From: Symbiodinium natans
Lineage: Eukaryota; Sar; Dinophyceae; Suessiales; Symbiodiniaceae
Direction of reading: 5' to 3'
Assembly: GCA_905221605.1 (NCBI GenBank)
Contig: CAJNDS010000583.1
Span: forward strand, 1 to 64,000
DNA length: 64,000 bases
Shown: piece after piece, positions 11,385-20,420 of the stretch
Layout: the number at the start of each line of letters is the position of its first letter
How positions within the stretch are numbered: position 1 is the first letter of the stretch
Position numbers and translations under genes: made by a program
Notes under the pieces: generated by a model
The model's input: only the letters and a program-made list of their open reading frames with translations
Told to the model about the DNA's origin: nothing
Database searches by the model: none

Positions 11385-12085
11385 TTGGCGCTTCGAAGGC
11401 TTCGAAGGGGAGGACGAAGGGGGGGGGGCTTCGAAGCCTTGGAAGGTGAGGATGAAGGGGGCTTCGAAGGCTTCGAAGGGTGAGGACGCAGGGGGGGGGG
11501 GGCTTCGAAGGCGAGAACGAAGGGGGCTTCGAAGGCGAGGACGAAGGGGGGGGGCGCCCCCCTCAATCCCCCCGCTATCTACTTCCAGAGGGATGGACAC
11601 TCGTCTCTCCTCCTCTGACGAATAATGAAACAAAAAACAAAAGAGCGTCGAGGGGGGTAGAATTTAGAATGGATTCCCTTCTCCCTTCTCCTCTGAGTTT
11701 TCGAAGAATGAACTACGAAAAACAAAAGAAGATTCGAGGCTTCGAAGGGTGAGGACGAAGGGGCTTCGGGTTTCGAAGGTGAGGACGAAGGGGGCTTCGA
11801 AGGCTTCGAAGGGGAAGACGAAGGGGCGGGGCTTCGAAGCCTTCGAAGGTGAGGATTCGAAGGGCTTCGAAAGCTTCGAAGGCAAAAACGAAGGGGGCTT
11901 CGAAGGCTTCGAAGGCGAGGACGAAGGGGGGGGGGGCTTCCAAGGCTCTGCGCCCCCCTCAATCCCCCCGCTGTCCACTTCCAGAAAGAATAACACTCTC
12001 GTCTCAACTCCTCTGACGAATAATGAAACAAAAAACAAAAGAAGCGTCGAGGGCGGTAGAATTTAGAATGGATTCCCTTCTCACT
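11385..12085. repeat. TTCGAA-rich minisatellite with two ~130-bp direct repeats
   Basis: Runs of the motif GGGGGCTTCGAAGG, alternating with GAGGACGAAG, fill 11385-11555 and 11725-11945. The self-complementary TTCGAA recurs every 10-30 bases. Each block is followed by a ~130-bp segment (about 11556-11700 and 11951-12085) with CTCAATCCCCCCGCT, GACGAATAATGAAAC and TAGAATTTAGAATGG. The whole is thus two composite units. Long Pro/Ser or Gly/Glu ORFs here are translations of the repeat, not genes. Copy 2 has one extra G in the run near 11500. Confidence 0.9.
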
Positions 12086-12122
12086 CAAGCTTACCTTTAA
12101 GCCAACAAAGAAAAAGACACAT

Positions 12123-12291
12123 GAGCCTACATGGTGTGGTTCAGAGAGCGCAACGCTTACAGTAACGCACTCACTCGGACATTCCTTTTTTCACGTGGAA
12201 GCGTGGGCAAGCATGCATGAAAAAAAGAAATGTCCGAGTGAGTGCGTTACTGCAAGCGTTGCACTCTCTGAACCACACTGAGTGTAGGCTC
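12123..12291. repeat. Foldback (inverted repeat) element, ~67-bp arms
   Basis: The left arm starts GAGCCTAC at 12123 and the right arm ends GTAGGCTC at 12291. The arms pair through CGCACTCACTCGGACATT and its complement, with a few mismatches, around a loop of about 30 bases containing CAAGCATGCATG. Part of the loop (GAAGCGTGGGCAAGCATGCA) recurs just outside the right arm. The layout is that of a small foldback/MITE; no target duplication was recognised. The copy at 54918-55086 is the same. Confidence 0.85.
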
Positions 12292-12439
12292 AGCACCTTC
12301 TGAGGAAGCGTGGGCAAGCATGCACATGCGGGCCTCATGGCCTTGGAAAGCATCCACTTGGCACCTCATGCAAAGTTGCAATACGAACCCAGCACTGACT
12401 CCCCCTGTCGATGGCCGAGAGCTGTGCGAAGGTTGCGAA

Positions 12440-12543
12440 GGGGCCGGCGCCCTGCAGGGCCGAGCCGTGTTGGTGTGGGACGCGAGCGCGCCGGCCACGT
12501 CGGCCGCCGTCTGGTAGCCCGCAGCCTGCAGCAGCTTCGCATT
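12440..12543 (-). pseudogene. Fragment of a tail-fibre-like gene
   Basis: Minus-strand reading gives LLQAAGYQTAADVAGALA, closely similar to LAALQAAGFQSAADVAAALA in the large fibre gene at 23.5 kb. After a frameshift, LQGAGPFAT matches the same gene about 45 codons further on. Only about 35 codons remain. The surrounding ORF (12247-12624) is otherwise not recognisable. A second copy lies at about 55235-55338. It shows that the fibre family is dispersed and decaying in this genome. Confidence 0.7.
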
Positions 12544-12624
12544 CAATATGGTTCTAAGAGCCTTTCCGTTTCCAACCTCTGCCACTTCCACTTCTGCATC
12601 TCTGACCATTTTGGTTATCTTCAA

Positions 12625-13640
12625 ACCCTCCTCTCACAACATCATACACCCGCACATCAAGTCAAGCGGTGTCTCCTTCCGCACTCGTTCTTTCGAAAAG
12701 CTTGACTGCTGTTATGATCCTCTAGCGCCATTCACTCTGTATTAACCTTGGCAAACTTGAACAGGACTCAAACCCGACATAGTATTCGGCGATGAGGCGA
12801 TGATGTCACTACATCCCGTTGTTCTCGTTGTGATATCTCGCAGTTTTTCTTGGGATTGAGGTCATCGTGACAATCAGAATCCATAGCGCGCAGAGTTTGT
12901 GACCCCATTGTTGCCACACGAGGCCACATCCGTCAACCTCCTCTTAACAAGAAAGATAATCCTTTTCGCCAACAGCAGTGATGAGTTGGTGAGCAATCTT
13001 AACCATTTCAAAGACTCTGCATCGGCATCCACACGTGCTGAAATGGAAGTTCCAGCAAGCTGCATGATGCTAAAAAGCGATAACTGGACTCCATTGTGCA
13101 AAATTTGTTGTCGTACGAGAAAAGGCAGGGCGGTAAATTGGAGAATCCGAGAACCCGGCGGAAACACGAGGGCACATATGTGCTAATGGGAGGGCGAGCG
13201 CGATCATCGCGACAAGAAATGTGCAACAGATTGCATCTGAGCCGCTGCTCGCTGAGCGCTCTCTTGTCTCAAGCAGCTCCAGGCACTGCGTCCTTGCGCC
13301 ATGCTGCCACGTTAGAGCTGGTTGGCCTAAAAAAGTGCCCAGACATAGTCCGTAGGGTCCATGTTGTGCTTCCAAGGTGTTGCAAGCCCTTTGCAACTTG
13401 CTTAGCGAAGTACTCAGTGGAGGAGGTTGCCGAGGTCTTCAAGGCCGATTTTTGGCGATGCGAGAGGCTTTACATTCGTTGCGGGGCAGGCGCGGCTGGT
13501 CGGTGCGCGGCCGAGGTGTCCAAGCTCATCCGTGCGCTGCTTGGTGGCCTAGCTGTGTATGGTTGTAGCAACAGCCATGCGCGGGGTCAAAGCTTGGGTG
13601 CAAGACAAAGGAGCACGTACAAGGTACACGTAGAAGAGGC
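12625..13640. other. No recognised gene
   Basis: Mixed AT/GC sequence up to the end of the duplication. A plus-strand frame from about 13096 to 13671 is open for 191 codons in copy 1, but copy 2 lacks one base near 13446 and changes frame there. Neither version resembles a protein I know, so this is at best a decayed gene. Confidence 0.35.
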
Positions 13641-13658
13641 AAGGACGGGGAGACGCCC

Positions 13659-14010
13659 ATGGCCACGATAGAGGTGACCGGCGTCACGGCTGGCCAGGTC
13701 GCGACCATACTCACCCAGTACACCCCGCTGGAAACGACCACCAGCAACACGGCGGCCATCGGGACCACCTCGGCCGCCGTGGCCGCGCTGCTCTGACCCC
13801 CTACGCTCTGGCAGCGGACCTGGCAGCAGCAGAAGGATCCATAGCGGCCAACGCCTCTTCCATCGCCTCCCTCAGCACCAGCATCACCACGGGGCTGGCG
13901 GGGAAGGCGAACCAGAGCGCCCTGGATGCGCTGCAGCTGGACGTCAACTCCAAGAGCACGCCCGCCTCCGTGGACCTGAAGCTCGCGAATCATCCGACCA
14001 ACGCGGGCAT
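13659..14010 (+). pseudogene. Tail-fibre/S74 gene, 5' part
   Basis: ATG at 13659 opens 45 codons rich in Thr, Ala and Val ending at TGA 13794-13796. A one-base shift there restores an Ala/Ser-rich helical reading (AADLAAAEGSIAANASSIAS) that runs to 14010. There the gene is interrupted by a 9.2-kb retrotransposon and resumes at 23216. Joining base 14010 to 23216 gives GGC ATG TCT TCG in the correct frame. The start lies only 18 bases after the end of the segmental duplication. Repetitive Ala-rich stretches like these are typical of trimeric fibre shafts. Confidence 0.75.
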
Positions 14011-14367
14011 TTCTACAATCAACTAAAGGGTTTTCCGATTCTATTGTAGGATTAAAGACTTTGTTGACAATCACAGGAGGAATCACTCTAGGTTTAACTC
14101 CAGAGGCTCACTCCTATTCAAATGAATTTGTCATCTCTGTAGACTATAGAGAGAATGTATAAAAACTCACATTCAGGAATGTATCCCATATAAGATGTCT
14201 CCATGAGCGTCACAATAATCAATGTGACATTTTGCGATCCTTTTTCACGCTAAGCTCGAAAGGGGGTTTGCACGCGAAGGTCGCATCAAAGTTGCCACCG
14301 CCCCTGCCTCAGATGGCAAGAAGCGAAACCTCTGTTGGTTATGCAACAGGCGCACCGTTCAACCCCC
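14011..14367. repeat. Split direct repeat A, outer copy (357 bp)
   Basis: Matches 14647-15003 base for base as far as I compared (offset 636). Begins TTCTACAATCAAC and ends in AACCCCC. The first base marks the insertion point into the fibre gene. Confidence 0.93.
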
Positions 14368-14385
14368 CCGGGATGGGTGGGTGGG

Positions 14386-14646
14386 ATCAAAAATTGTGAA
14401 CGGTTCCGTGTTTGAGCCTTTGCGACCAAATACAAACAATTCTGCATGCTCTGAAAACTCATGTATGTCAAGCAAGAACATGACTCTGGTCTGCATGCAA
14501 ACAACGGTTCCCAAGTTTTTATACACTTTGGTAACAAACTTTCAACGGGAAAGGAAACATTAAAATCATTCGGAGAAAACCCCGGCTCTTAAAACGAGCC
14601 TGTTTAGTTGACGGTAGAAAATATTATCCGCAAGCGGAAGGCTATC
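14386..14646. repeat. Split direct repeat B, inner copy (261 bp)
   Basis: Matches 22955-23215 (offset 8569), from ATCAAAAATTGTG to GGAAGGCTATC. It directly abuts the second A copy. An 18-bp spacer containing GGGATGGGTGGGTGGG separates it from the outer A copy. Confidence 0.93.
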
Positions 14647-15003
14647 TTCTACAATCAACTAAAGGGTTTTCCGATTCTATTGTAGGATTAAAGACTTTGT
14701 TGACAATCACAGGAGGAATCACTCTAGGTTTAACTCCAGAGGCTCACTCCTATTCAAATGAATTTGTCATCTCTGTAGACTATAGAGAGAATGTATAAAA
14801 ACTCACATTCAGGAATGTATCCCATATAAGATGTCTCCATGAGCGTCACAATAATCAATGTGACATTTTGCGATCCTTTTTCACGCTAAGCTCGAAAGGG
14901 GGTTTGCACGCGAAGGTCGCATCAAAGTTGCCACCGCCCCTGCCTCAGATGGCAAGAAGCGAAACCTCTGTTGGTTATGCAACAGGCGCACCGTTCAACC
15001 CCC
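14647..15003. repeat. Split direct repeat A, inner copy (357 bp)
   Basis: Second A copy. The stop codon of the RT protein (14995-14997) lies inside its last bases, so the repeat overlaps the end of the coding region. Confidence 0.93.
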
Positions 15004-18000
15004 TTTTCGCTTGCGCCTAGATGCCCACAGTGAAGCCATGGAGTCCATGCCCTCCATCGGCTCAACTTTCAAAGCTCCACAGATCTCCAGGACCTCAATC
15101 CCTCTGCCCCGTGATGGAGCATCCGAGATGTTGGAAAACGAAGGGACTCTGCAGATCCAGCTTATGCTCGGGTACTCACGGTCGGGAGCGTCAAAGGCAA
15201 AGATAAGATCAAGCATCGATGACACCCGACTTGAACCTCGGACTGCGGCGTATCGGGCAGCGTCATTGTCGCAGAAGTATATCACACGACGATGGTGAAG
15301 ACGCTCCTTGAGGGCATTGCGCACCCAGGATAAGACGAAAAGCTCAATCTGACAAATGAGGAAGGCTTCATCCCGGGCATGCCCTTGCTCAGACGCCCAC
15401 TGCTGCAGGAAGGAATCCGGAACTAATCCCTCGAACACCCTGCCCTCCCTCGAAAGGGAATCAAAGAACACAACCCCAACCCCTGCCCTCGGCGGCTCCC
15501 ATGCTCCATCTGTCCAGATGAAAATAGGTTCCAAAATGGCGGATGCGGCAAGAACTCTGGGCGGGGAGTGCCTAAGGATATCCTCGGCTCTCTTTGCAAT
15601 GTCACGCAGGGTGTCCACCGCCGCCGGGTGCGGCCACTGGCCCAAGTCGGAAAGCTCATTACAAATGTGCTTCAGCCCCCGACCCAAAAGGAAACCAGAT
15701 GCGAAGTTGAGCAGTCCCTGGAGGACCTGTAGGTGATGCCGAGTCACAGCAGTAACCTCGGAGGCCCGGGTGAACTCCTCAACTATCCTCTCCACACGGC
15801 CTGGTTTGTTAACCAACGTGATCTGCCCCTTGTGGACTTGTGACAAGTCGAGAACAGTGCCCAACACTGCGAAGGACGACTCAAAGGGAAGGCCCTTTGA
15901 ACCCGACTTGGCATGGTCCCACCCCAGGAGGGATAGGAACTCACTGGCTGATGCGTCTGCTTCACAGGCAGAAGAGGACGGGCTGAAAAGCGGAAAGTCA
16001 TCAAAGTAGCAGCAGGAAGGAATCTTCAAAAGTCGATTCAGCAAGAAGCCAATACTGCGGGAGATTCTGTTAAAGCTGTAGACGGCAGCCACAGCCCCGA
16101 ACATTAGGGCGTTCGGGATAAAGAAAAGGTCCTTACCGTCCGGGCCCTTGAAGTAGACGACGCACAGGTCTCTGTCCTGTGGACTAAGCGGAACCTGTTT
16201 GTAGGCTTTGGAGAGGTCAAGGGTTTTCCCCTTCCAGGGCTCGCTCTCCGGCAACGCCCCCAGGCGACGACTGATGGCCAGAGCAACCGCCGAAACGTAG
16301 TCCAGGTCCTGCAGCTGCAACCTCACCGTGCTGGTGCAGGCTGCATTCACCTGGTTCTCACTGGCGTCGTCGATCGGGCGCAGCTTTTTCTCGGATCCCT
16401 GGACAAGAACAAAACGCCTCATGGTGCACCATGAGTCATGCCCCAGGACCTGGTTCACCTCCTCTTGCGTAAATGGGCCCTCAAGAAACTCACGGTCTAC
16501 CTCCTCCATTGTCGACTCCAGGAGGAGCCTCGGGTGCTCAGGGTCGCCCGGCCTGCCTCGGTCAAGGATCATGGCCTGACGACGGACCTTCGCCGTTTCG
16601 CGAAGCTGCTGGACAGAGAGCGTCGCCGGCACCAGCTTCACATCGAACGCTGGAGGGTGAGGTTGCGAGCCCGTCACTCGCACCCCCTCAGTCATCAAGC
16701 GGAAAACATCCATGTCGTCAAAACCGTGTTCCTGAAGCAAAGCCTGCCATGCCAGAAGATTCTTGTTGCGAACGACCTTTTGAACAGAGGCCGGCAGCCT
16801 CTGGTGCAAGCGCCTCTCCTCTGGGGCAAGCTTTTTAATCAGCAATTTAAGTTTCAAGATGGCAAGTTTTCTGATCATGTCCACATGTTGCTTAGACTGA
16901 CTGGCGCAAAAGTCGATTGCATCTAGGGTGCTTTGGTCCACTGGGTTGACCGTGTCGACAGGATGTGCCAAAGTGATAGCCCTGTCGAAGAACTCCTGCG
17001 GGGATCGGAAACGCCCAACCCTGACGAAGTCCTCCTCCCCCTGACCCAGGCTTGGGGTCTCTTTAGTTGTGTTAACCCCTAAGGCCGGGGAACTAGGGAA
17101 ACCCAAAGGGGAAGGGGCAGCGGGTTGGGACCTATCCTCCGGCAGCCTCTTATCCTCTCCCGAATCTACCCCCTTAGTTGAGAGAGTAGTCAAGGTCTTG
17201 AACTGAGGCTGACTCGACTGGCCGCGGGGGACCCAGAGGACTTCTGCAAACTCGGGCAAGAGAGGCGGGTGGCGGCGACGCTGCTTTTGCGCGGCAGCAG
17301 AGGCGAGGTCACGCAAGCGCAGCTCGGACTGAAAGACTGAGGGACGGGACTCTTGCACGAACACTCGGACCCGGGCGGCCATGCGCTGTGCCAAAAGAGC
17401 AGGATACTCGGCCTCATCAGCCGTGTTGAAGCGCCAGTGGGAAAAGTGAGGTCGCACTCCCCAGGGGAGGTGCTCATGGGAACCTGAGCAGAGAACGGCC
17501 AGGGGCTCAAAGAGACCGGCGGTCGCCCACAACTTTGTTCGCTTGGCGCGGCTGCCGCCATGCTCGCAGGCATCAAAGAGAACCTGGGACAAGCGATTAA
17601 AGGCGCGTTGCGTGGCAAGCGGCCATTCACGCACATGAATCATGAGCACGGCCCAAGCCCAACTCCGGGCTGGGTTCTCCAAGCTGACAGGCACATTGTT
17701 TTCCAGGCACCAGCGAAGGACCTGGGCCGAAAAGCGGTAAAGCTCGTTGGCCGCGGCAACCTTCAAGGCATCCACGCTGTCGGGGCGTATGTCAGGGCGT
17801 CCTAGAGGGTGCTCGGCAGACCGAAGGGGCTTCGGGTCGGGGACCCCTGCGAGTCGAAGACGCGGAGGCACAGGGCGGTCACGGGCCCGGGAGGACGTGC
17901 CACATGGAAAACCCAGATGGACGAAAGCCGGCGGTACAGTCTGCAGGAGGTGAAGGATCATTTGTTGACAGGCAGCATTGCACAAGTCCAACTGGCAAAT

Positions 18001-18849
18001 GGGGACCAGAGCACCGCGAACCTTATGATCCACGGAGACGACCTGGAAGCCCGCGGCGCGCAAGCATTGCGAGAGCCGGCCACGGCCCGCGAAAAGCTCA
18101 AGAGCCAGTGCAGGGTTAGGGCCAGGCGGGGCAGGCGGGGGTTCGGGCTTAGGGGAACTTAACTGAAAACCTGCATCACGCAGGCGAACAGCGTCCTGCT
18201 CGGACAGCAAGTGCAAGTCCCGAACACTATAGGCCACGAGGACAGTGCGGGAACCCTTCCAAGGCTGGGTCCAGTGTTTCTGATTACGGGCATCAAAGCT
18301 CAGGGTATGCAAGTGCCAAGGTATGACTCGACCACGCATGACTTGGTCTCGAAGCACAGCACGTTCCGGGCCATCAGGGTCCTCGACGATGATGGCGCCC
18401 TCCTGGAAGTCTGAAAGAGCTATGAGGAAATTCAAACTGCCCTCCGCATTATGCACATCTTGATGCACGGGCGCTTCAAGGTTCTGAAAAATGGCGATGG
18501 AGCTGAAAGCATGCAGGGGTGCGAAATGCCGCACCAGCGTGGTGAAAACGCGGGCCGACTGAGGGTAGTCTCTGAAAGAAGCCGTGAGGCCCACGTTGTT
18601 GGAAAACACATAGGCCCCCACCACAAATGTCTTCCCCGGCCCGGTCTTAGCGGAGCGGCGGGACTTTAGGGCGGGAAGCCGGTCGAAAACTTCACAAGCT
18701 TGCTGACGGCTCAAAGGTGTTCTTTGCTGGAGAAAAGAAGAGGCCAGGGCCTCCGCAGAAGAAGGCAAAACTCCCCCGACTTCACCCGTGGACTGGGCTA
18801 TAGGGCCGGCAGCCTCCCCCGCGGGGGGCGGAGGAGGCGGGCCATCCTT
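14995..18849 (-). CDS. pol: Retrotransposon polyprotein: 2OG dioxygenase-like, methyltransferase-like, RT, RNase H
   Basis: Open frame of 1284 codons directly after a TGA (18850-18852) that ends the Gag frame; no ATG near its start. Residues below count from the TTG at 18768. Residues 100-185 hold HQDVHN (His102, Asp104), an EGAIIVED strand, His165 and PWKGSR (Arg174) before VLVAY, the HxD...H...R plan of TET/JBP-type 2OG-Fe(II) oxygenases. Residues 221-420 hold LELFAGRGRLSQ (SAM loop), Asp247, GFPCGTSS (Cys289), LENP and RAKRTKLWA, resembling C5-methyltransferase motifs I, II, IV, VI and VIII. RT follows: DLSKAYKQVPL (Asp851) and YFDDF (922-926). The RNase H-like end has TDGAW (Asp1087), Glu1142, Asp1167 and SDAPSR (Asp1216). 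RT and RNase H assignments are firm; the two modification domains rest on motifs. Confidence 0.88.
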   Translation of the reverse strand, partial: KDGPPPPPPAGEAAGPIAQSTGEVGGVLPSSAEALASSFLQQRTPLSRQQACEVFDRLPALKSRRSAKTGPGKTFVVGAYVFSNNVGLTASFRDYPQSARVFTTLVRHFAPLHAFSSIAIFQNLEAPVHQDVHNAEGSLNFLIALSDFQEGAIIVEDPDGPERAVLRDQVMRGRVIPWHLHTLSFDARNQKHWTQPWKGSRTVLVAYSVRDLHLLSEQDAVRLRDAGFQLSSPKPEPPPAPPGPNPALALELFAGRGRLSQCLRAAGFQVVSVDHKVRGALVPICQLDLCNAACQQMILHLLQTVPPAFVHLGFPCGTSSRARDRPVPPRLRLAGVPDPKPLRSAEHPLGRPDIRPDSVDALKVAAANELYRFSAQVLRWCLENNVPVSLENPARSWAWAVLMIHVREWPLATQRAFNRLSQVLFDACEHGGSRAKRTKLWATAGLFEPLAVLCSGSHEHLPWGVRPHFSHWRFNTADEAEYPALLAQRMAARVRVFVQESRPSVFQSELRLRDLASAAAQKQRRRHPPLLPEFAEVLWVPRGQSSQPQFKTLTTLSTKGVDSGEDKRLPEDRSQPAAPSPLGFPSSPALGVNTTKETPSLGQGEEDFVRVGRFRSPQEFFDRAITLAHPVDTVNPVDQSTLDAIDFCASQSKQHVDMIRKLAILKLKLLIKKLAPEERRLHQRLPASVQKVVRNKNLLAWQALLQEHGFDDMDVFRLMTEGVRVTGSQPHPPAFDVKLVPATLSVQQLRETAKVRRQAMILDRGRPGDPEHPRLLLESTMEEVDREFLEGPFTQEEVNQVLGHDSWCTMRRFVLVQGSEKKLRPIDDASENQVNAACTSTVRLQLQDLDYVSAVALAISRRLGALPESEPWKGKTLDLSKAYKQVPLSPQDRDLCVVYFKGPDGKDLFFIPNALMFGAVAAVYSFNRISRSIGFLLNRLLKIPSCCYFDDFPLFSPSSSACEADASASEFLSLLGWDHAKSGSKGLPFESSFAVLGTVLDLSQVHKGQITLVNKPGRVERIVEEFTRASEVTAVTRHHLQVLQGLLNFASGFLLGRGLKHICNELSDLGQWPHPAAVDTLRDIAKRAEDILRHSPPRVLAASAILEPIFIWTDGAWEPPRAGVGVVFFDSLSREGRVFEGLVPDSFLQQWASEQGHARDEAFLICQIELFVLSWVRNALKERLHHRRVIYFCDNDAARYAAVRGSSRVSSMLDLIFAFDAPDREYPSISWICRVPSFSNISDAPSRGRGIEVLEICGALKVEPMEGMDSMASLWASRRKRKGG

Positions 18850-20046
18850 TCAGTCCTGGTGATTGCACTCATGGAAAGGGCGAGAACGACCGCAGCCCTT
18901 CTTCCAGCACACATGGAAACCCCGCTGGCATCGTTTTCCTTTCCCATTCCAACGACATGTGCCCCGGTTAAACCCGAAACAAATGGGCTTGCCGTCCACT
19001 GTCTTAGACACGCAGCCCTCGGGAACGATCAAGGCAGTTTCCGGAGTCTTACCATCCCGCTTCCCTTTGGGGGTAGTGCCCTTGCCCCCCCCTTTGGGCT
19101 GGCCCTTCAGCTGGGGCTTTCCGGGAAGGTGAGGCTCGGGCAAACGCGGGAGCGGATTGAGGAACTGCACCACCTCGTTGGCGTACATGAGGGTACGGAT
19201 CTGCGCATCAAGCGGCTTAGGCTGGTTGGGAGCAGCAAGCAAGGTTCCGATCATCTTCTCGGAAGCGAAAATGAACAGGGCTTTGTCGGCAGATATGAGC
19301 TGCTGCACACTGATTGATTGGAAACCTTTGGGAACCTCACGCGCCTGTATGGAGAACAAGTGCTGCACCCATTTTTCGATTTCTATGAAGCTGCAAAGAC
19401 CGGCTTGGTCCATGGCCAGAGAGCGACGTAGCCAGGCCGCCCTCAACTTGGTGTCAGATGATACCTCACAAGTAGGGTCCTTCGAGTGGGCGATCACACG
19501 CATCCGACCATCGGCCTCGACTTGAATGGACTTGTCCTTACGAGAGAGCTGCAGCTCTTGTGCACGGGAGATGCACCTTTCTGGACCCAGGTAAGTGAGA
19601 ATCCCCTGTTCCCCCATGTCAACAAACAGATCAACGAGGCAATTGGCAGGGGATGTCTCCGGAGTGAACACAACACCTTGGAGACGCGCCTCTTGGGCCT
19701 TGGCCCTTGCTGCACGCTCTGCTGGGGGCAATTTTCGAACCTGGGCCTCACCAGTGGGCTCGACACGGGAGCGCAGCTCAGCAATATTCATGGATTGACT
19801 TTCAAACATCAATCTCCTGATGCAAGCAGTCTGAAATGGGGACAAAGGGTTGGCAAAAGTGGCTTCCATCCAAGCAGTCACTGCAGCGTCATCGAGCTGA
19901 TGGGGTGAGGAGGATGCTGCGAAACACAACTTGCCGAAGGTGTCGAAATTGGCGGCGATCAACTCCTGAAGCACCTCATCTGTGACCCCAATCTTTTTGG
20001 CGCGGTCCTTGAACTGGGGAACACTATCCAGTGCAGCACTAGCCAT
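18850..20046 (-). CDS. gag: Gag-like protein with C-terminal CCCH zinc finger
   Basis: 398 residues from the ATG at 20046; five further upstream codons are open to a TTG. The first ~300 residues are mostly helical and unassigned. A Pro/Gly/Lys-rich linker follows, then a CCCH finger spaced C-x7-C-x8-C-x4-H (from CFGFNRGTC) and a second Cys/His cluster (CWKKGC ... FHEC). That is consistent with nucleic-acid binding by a retroelement Gag. It ends in TGA at 18850-18852, and the polyprotein continues in the same frame, so readthrough would give a Gag-Pol fusion. The alternative is that a recent point mutation made this stop in a once continuous ORF. Confidence 0.8.
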   Translation of the reverse strand: MASAALDSVPQFKDRAKKIGVTDEVLQELIAANFDTFGKLCFAASSSPHQLDDAAVTAWMEATFANPLSPFQTACIRRLMFESQSMNIAELRSRVEPTGEAQVRKLPPAERAARAKAQEARLQGVVFTPETSPANCLVDLFVDMGEQGILTYLGPERCISRAQELQLSRKDKSIQVEADGRMRVIAHSKDPTCEVSSDTKLRAAWLRRSLAMDQAGLCSFIEIEKWVQHLFSIQAREVPKGFQSISVQQLISADKALFIFASEKMIGTLLAAPNQPKPLDAQIRTLMYANEVVQFLNPLPRLPEPHLPGKPQLKGQPKGGGKGTTPKGKRDGKTPETALIVPEGCVSKTVDGKPICFGFNRGTCRWNGKGKRCQRGFHVCWKKGCGRSRPFHECNHQD

Positions 20047-20061
20047 GTTTAACACAGCCAA

Positions 20062-20420
20062 AAGGAGGGTATGCTACTCCTCGAATGATCAAGTTGAGCC
20101 GACAACTCGGAGATGACATAAAAGTCGGAAGGGAAAGCATACAAGGGCCCCCATAGTTAGGACACGGCCCGGGCTCGGCTGCCCACGTGCGCCTTGACTC
20201 ACAGTCAGCTCGGATGCCGAACCACACACAAGATATGCACAAGACAGTAGCAGCATAAAGGCCCCACAACGCACAAAGCCCGGGCTCGGATGCCCACATG
20301 CACTCAAACATTAGCAGCATATAGGCCCCACAACGCGCAAAGCCCGGGCTCGGATGCCCACAAGCACTCGACTCCGAGGCAGCGGGCTCGGATGCCCCAG
20401 GCTCGGGCGGTTTTTGCTAG
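20062..20420. repeat. Spacer between recombinase and Gag genes, with short tandem repeats
   Basis: Three to four diverged copies (about 20165-20405) of a ~65-bp unit with the core CCCGGGCTCGGATGCCCAC. No ORF of interest. The core is GC-rich and partly self-complementary. A role in internal initiation or transcription is possible but unsupported. Confidence 0.7.

Larger units (their letters stand above)
1..13641. repeat. Segmental duplication, copy 1 (left edge cut by window)
   Basis: Matches 42211-56435 in the same orientation. Offset is about +42.2 kb at the left end and +42794/42795 for most of the length; the change is due to a 606-bp insertion in copy 2. Similarity ends at base 13641, after which copy 1 runs into the tail-fibre gene and copy 2 into unrelated sequence. 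Translated ORFs between 4.2 and 11.2 kb are identical apart from about one substitution. The left 2.7 kb shows many substitutions and small indels. All lesions in the enclosed elements are shared, so they predate the duplication. Confidence 0.95.

Noticed and set aside
11380-12070. Ser/Pro-rich ORF fused to the methyltransferase start in copy 1 (297 codons)
   Set aside because: The extension is the TTCGAA minisatellite, and one extra G in copy 2 breaks it. The readable enzyme starts at 11203.
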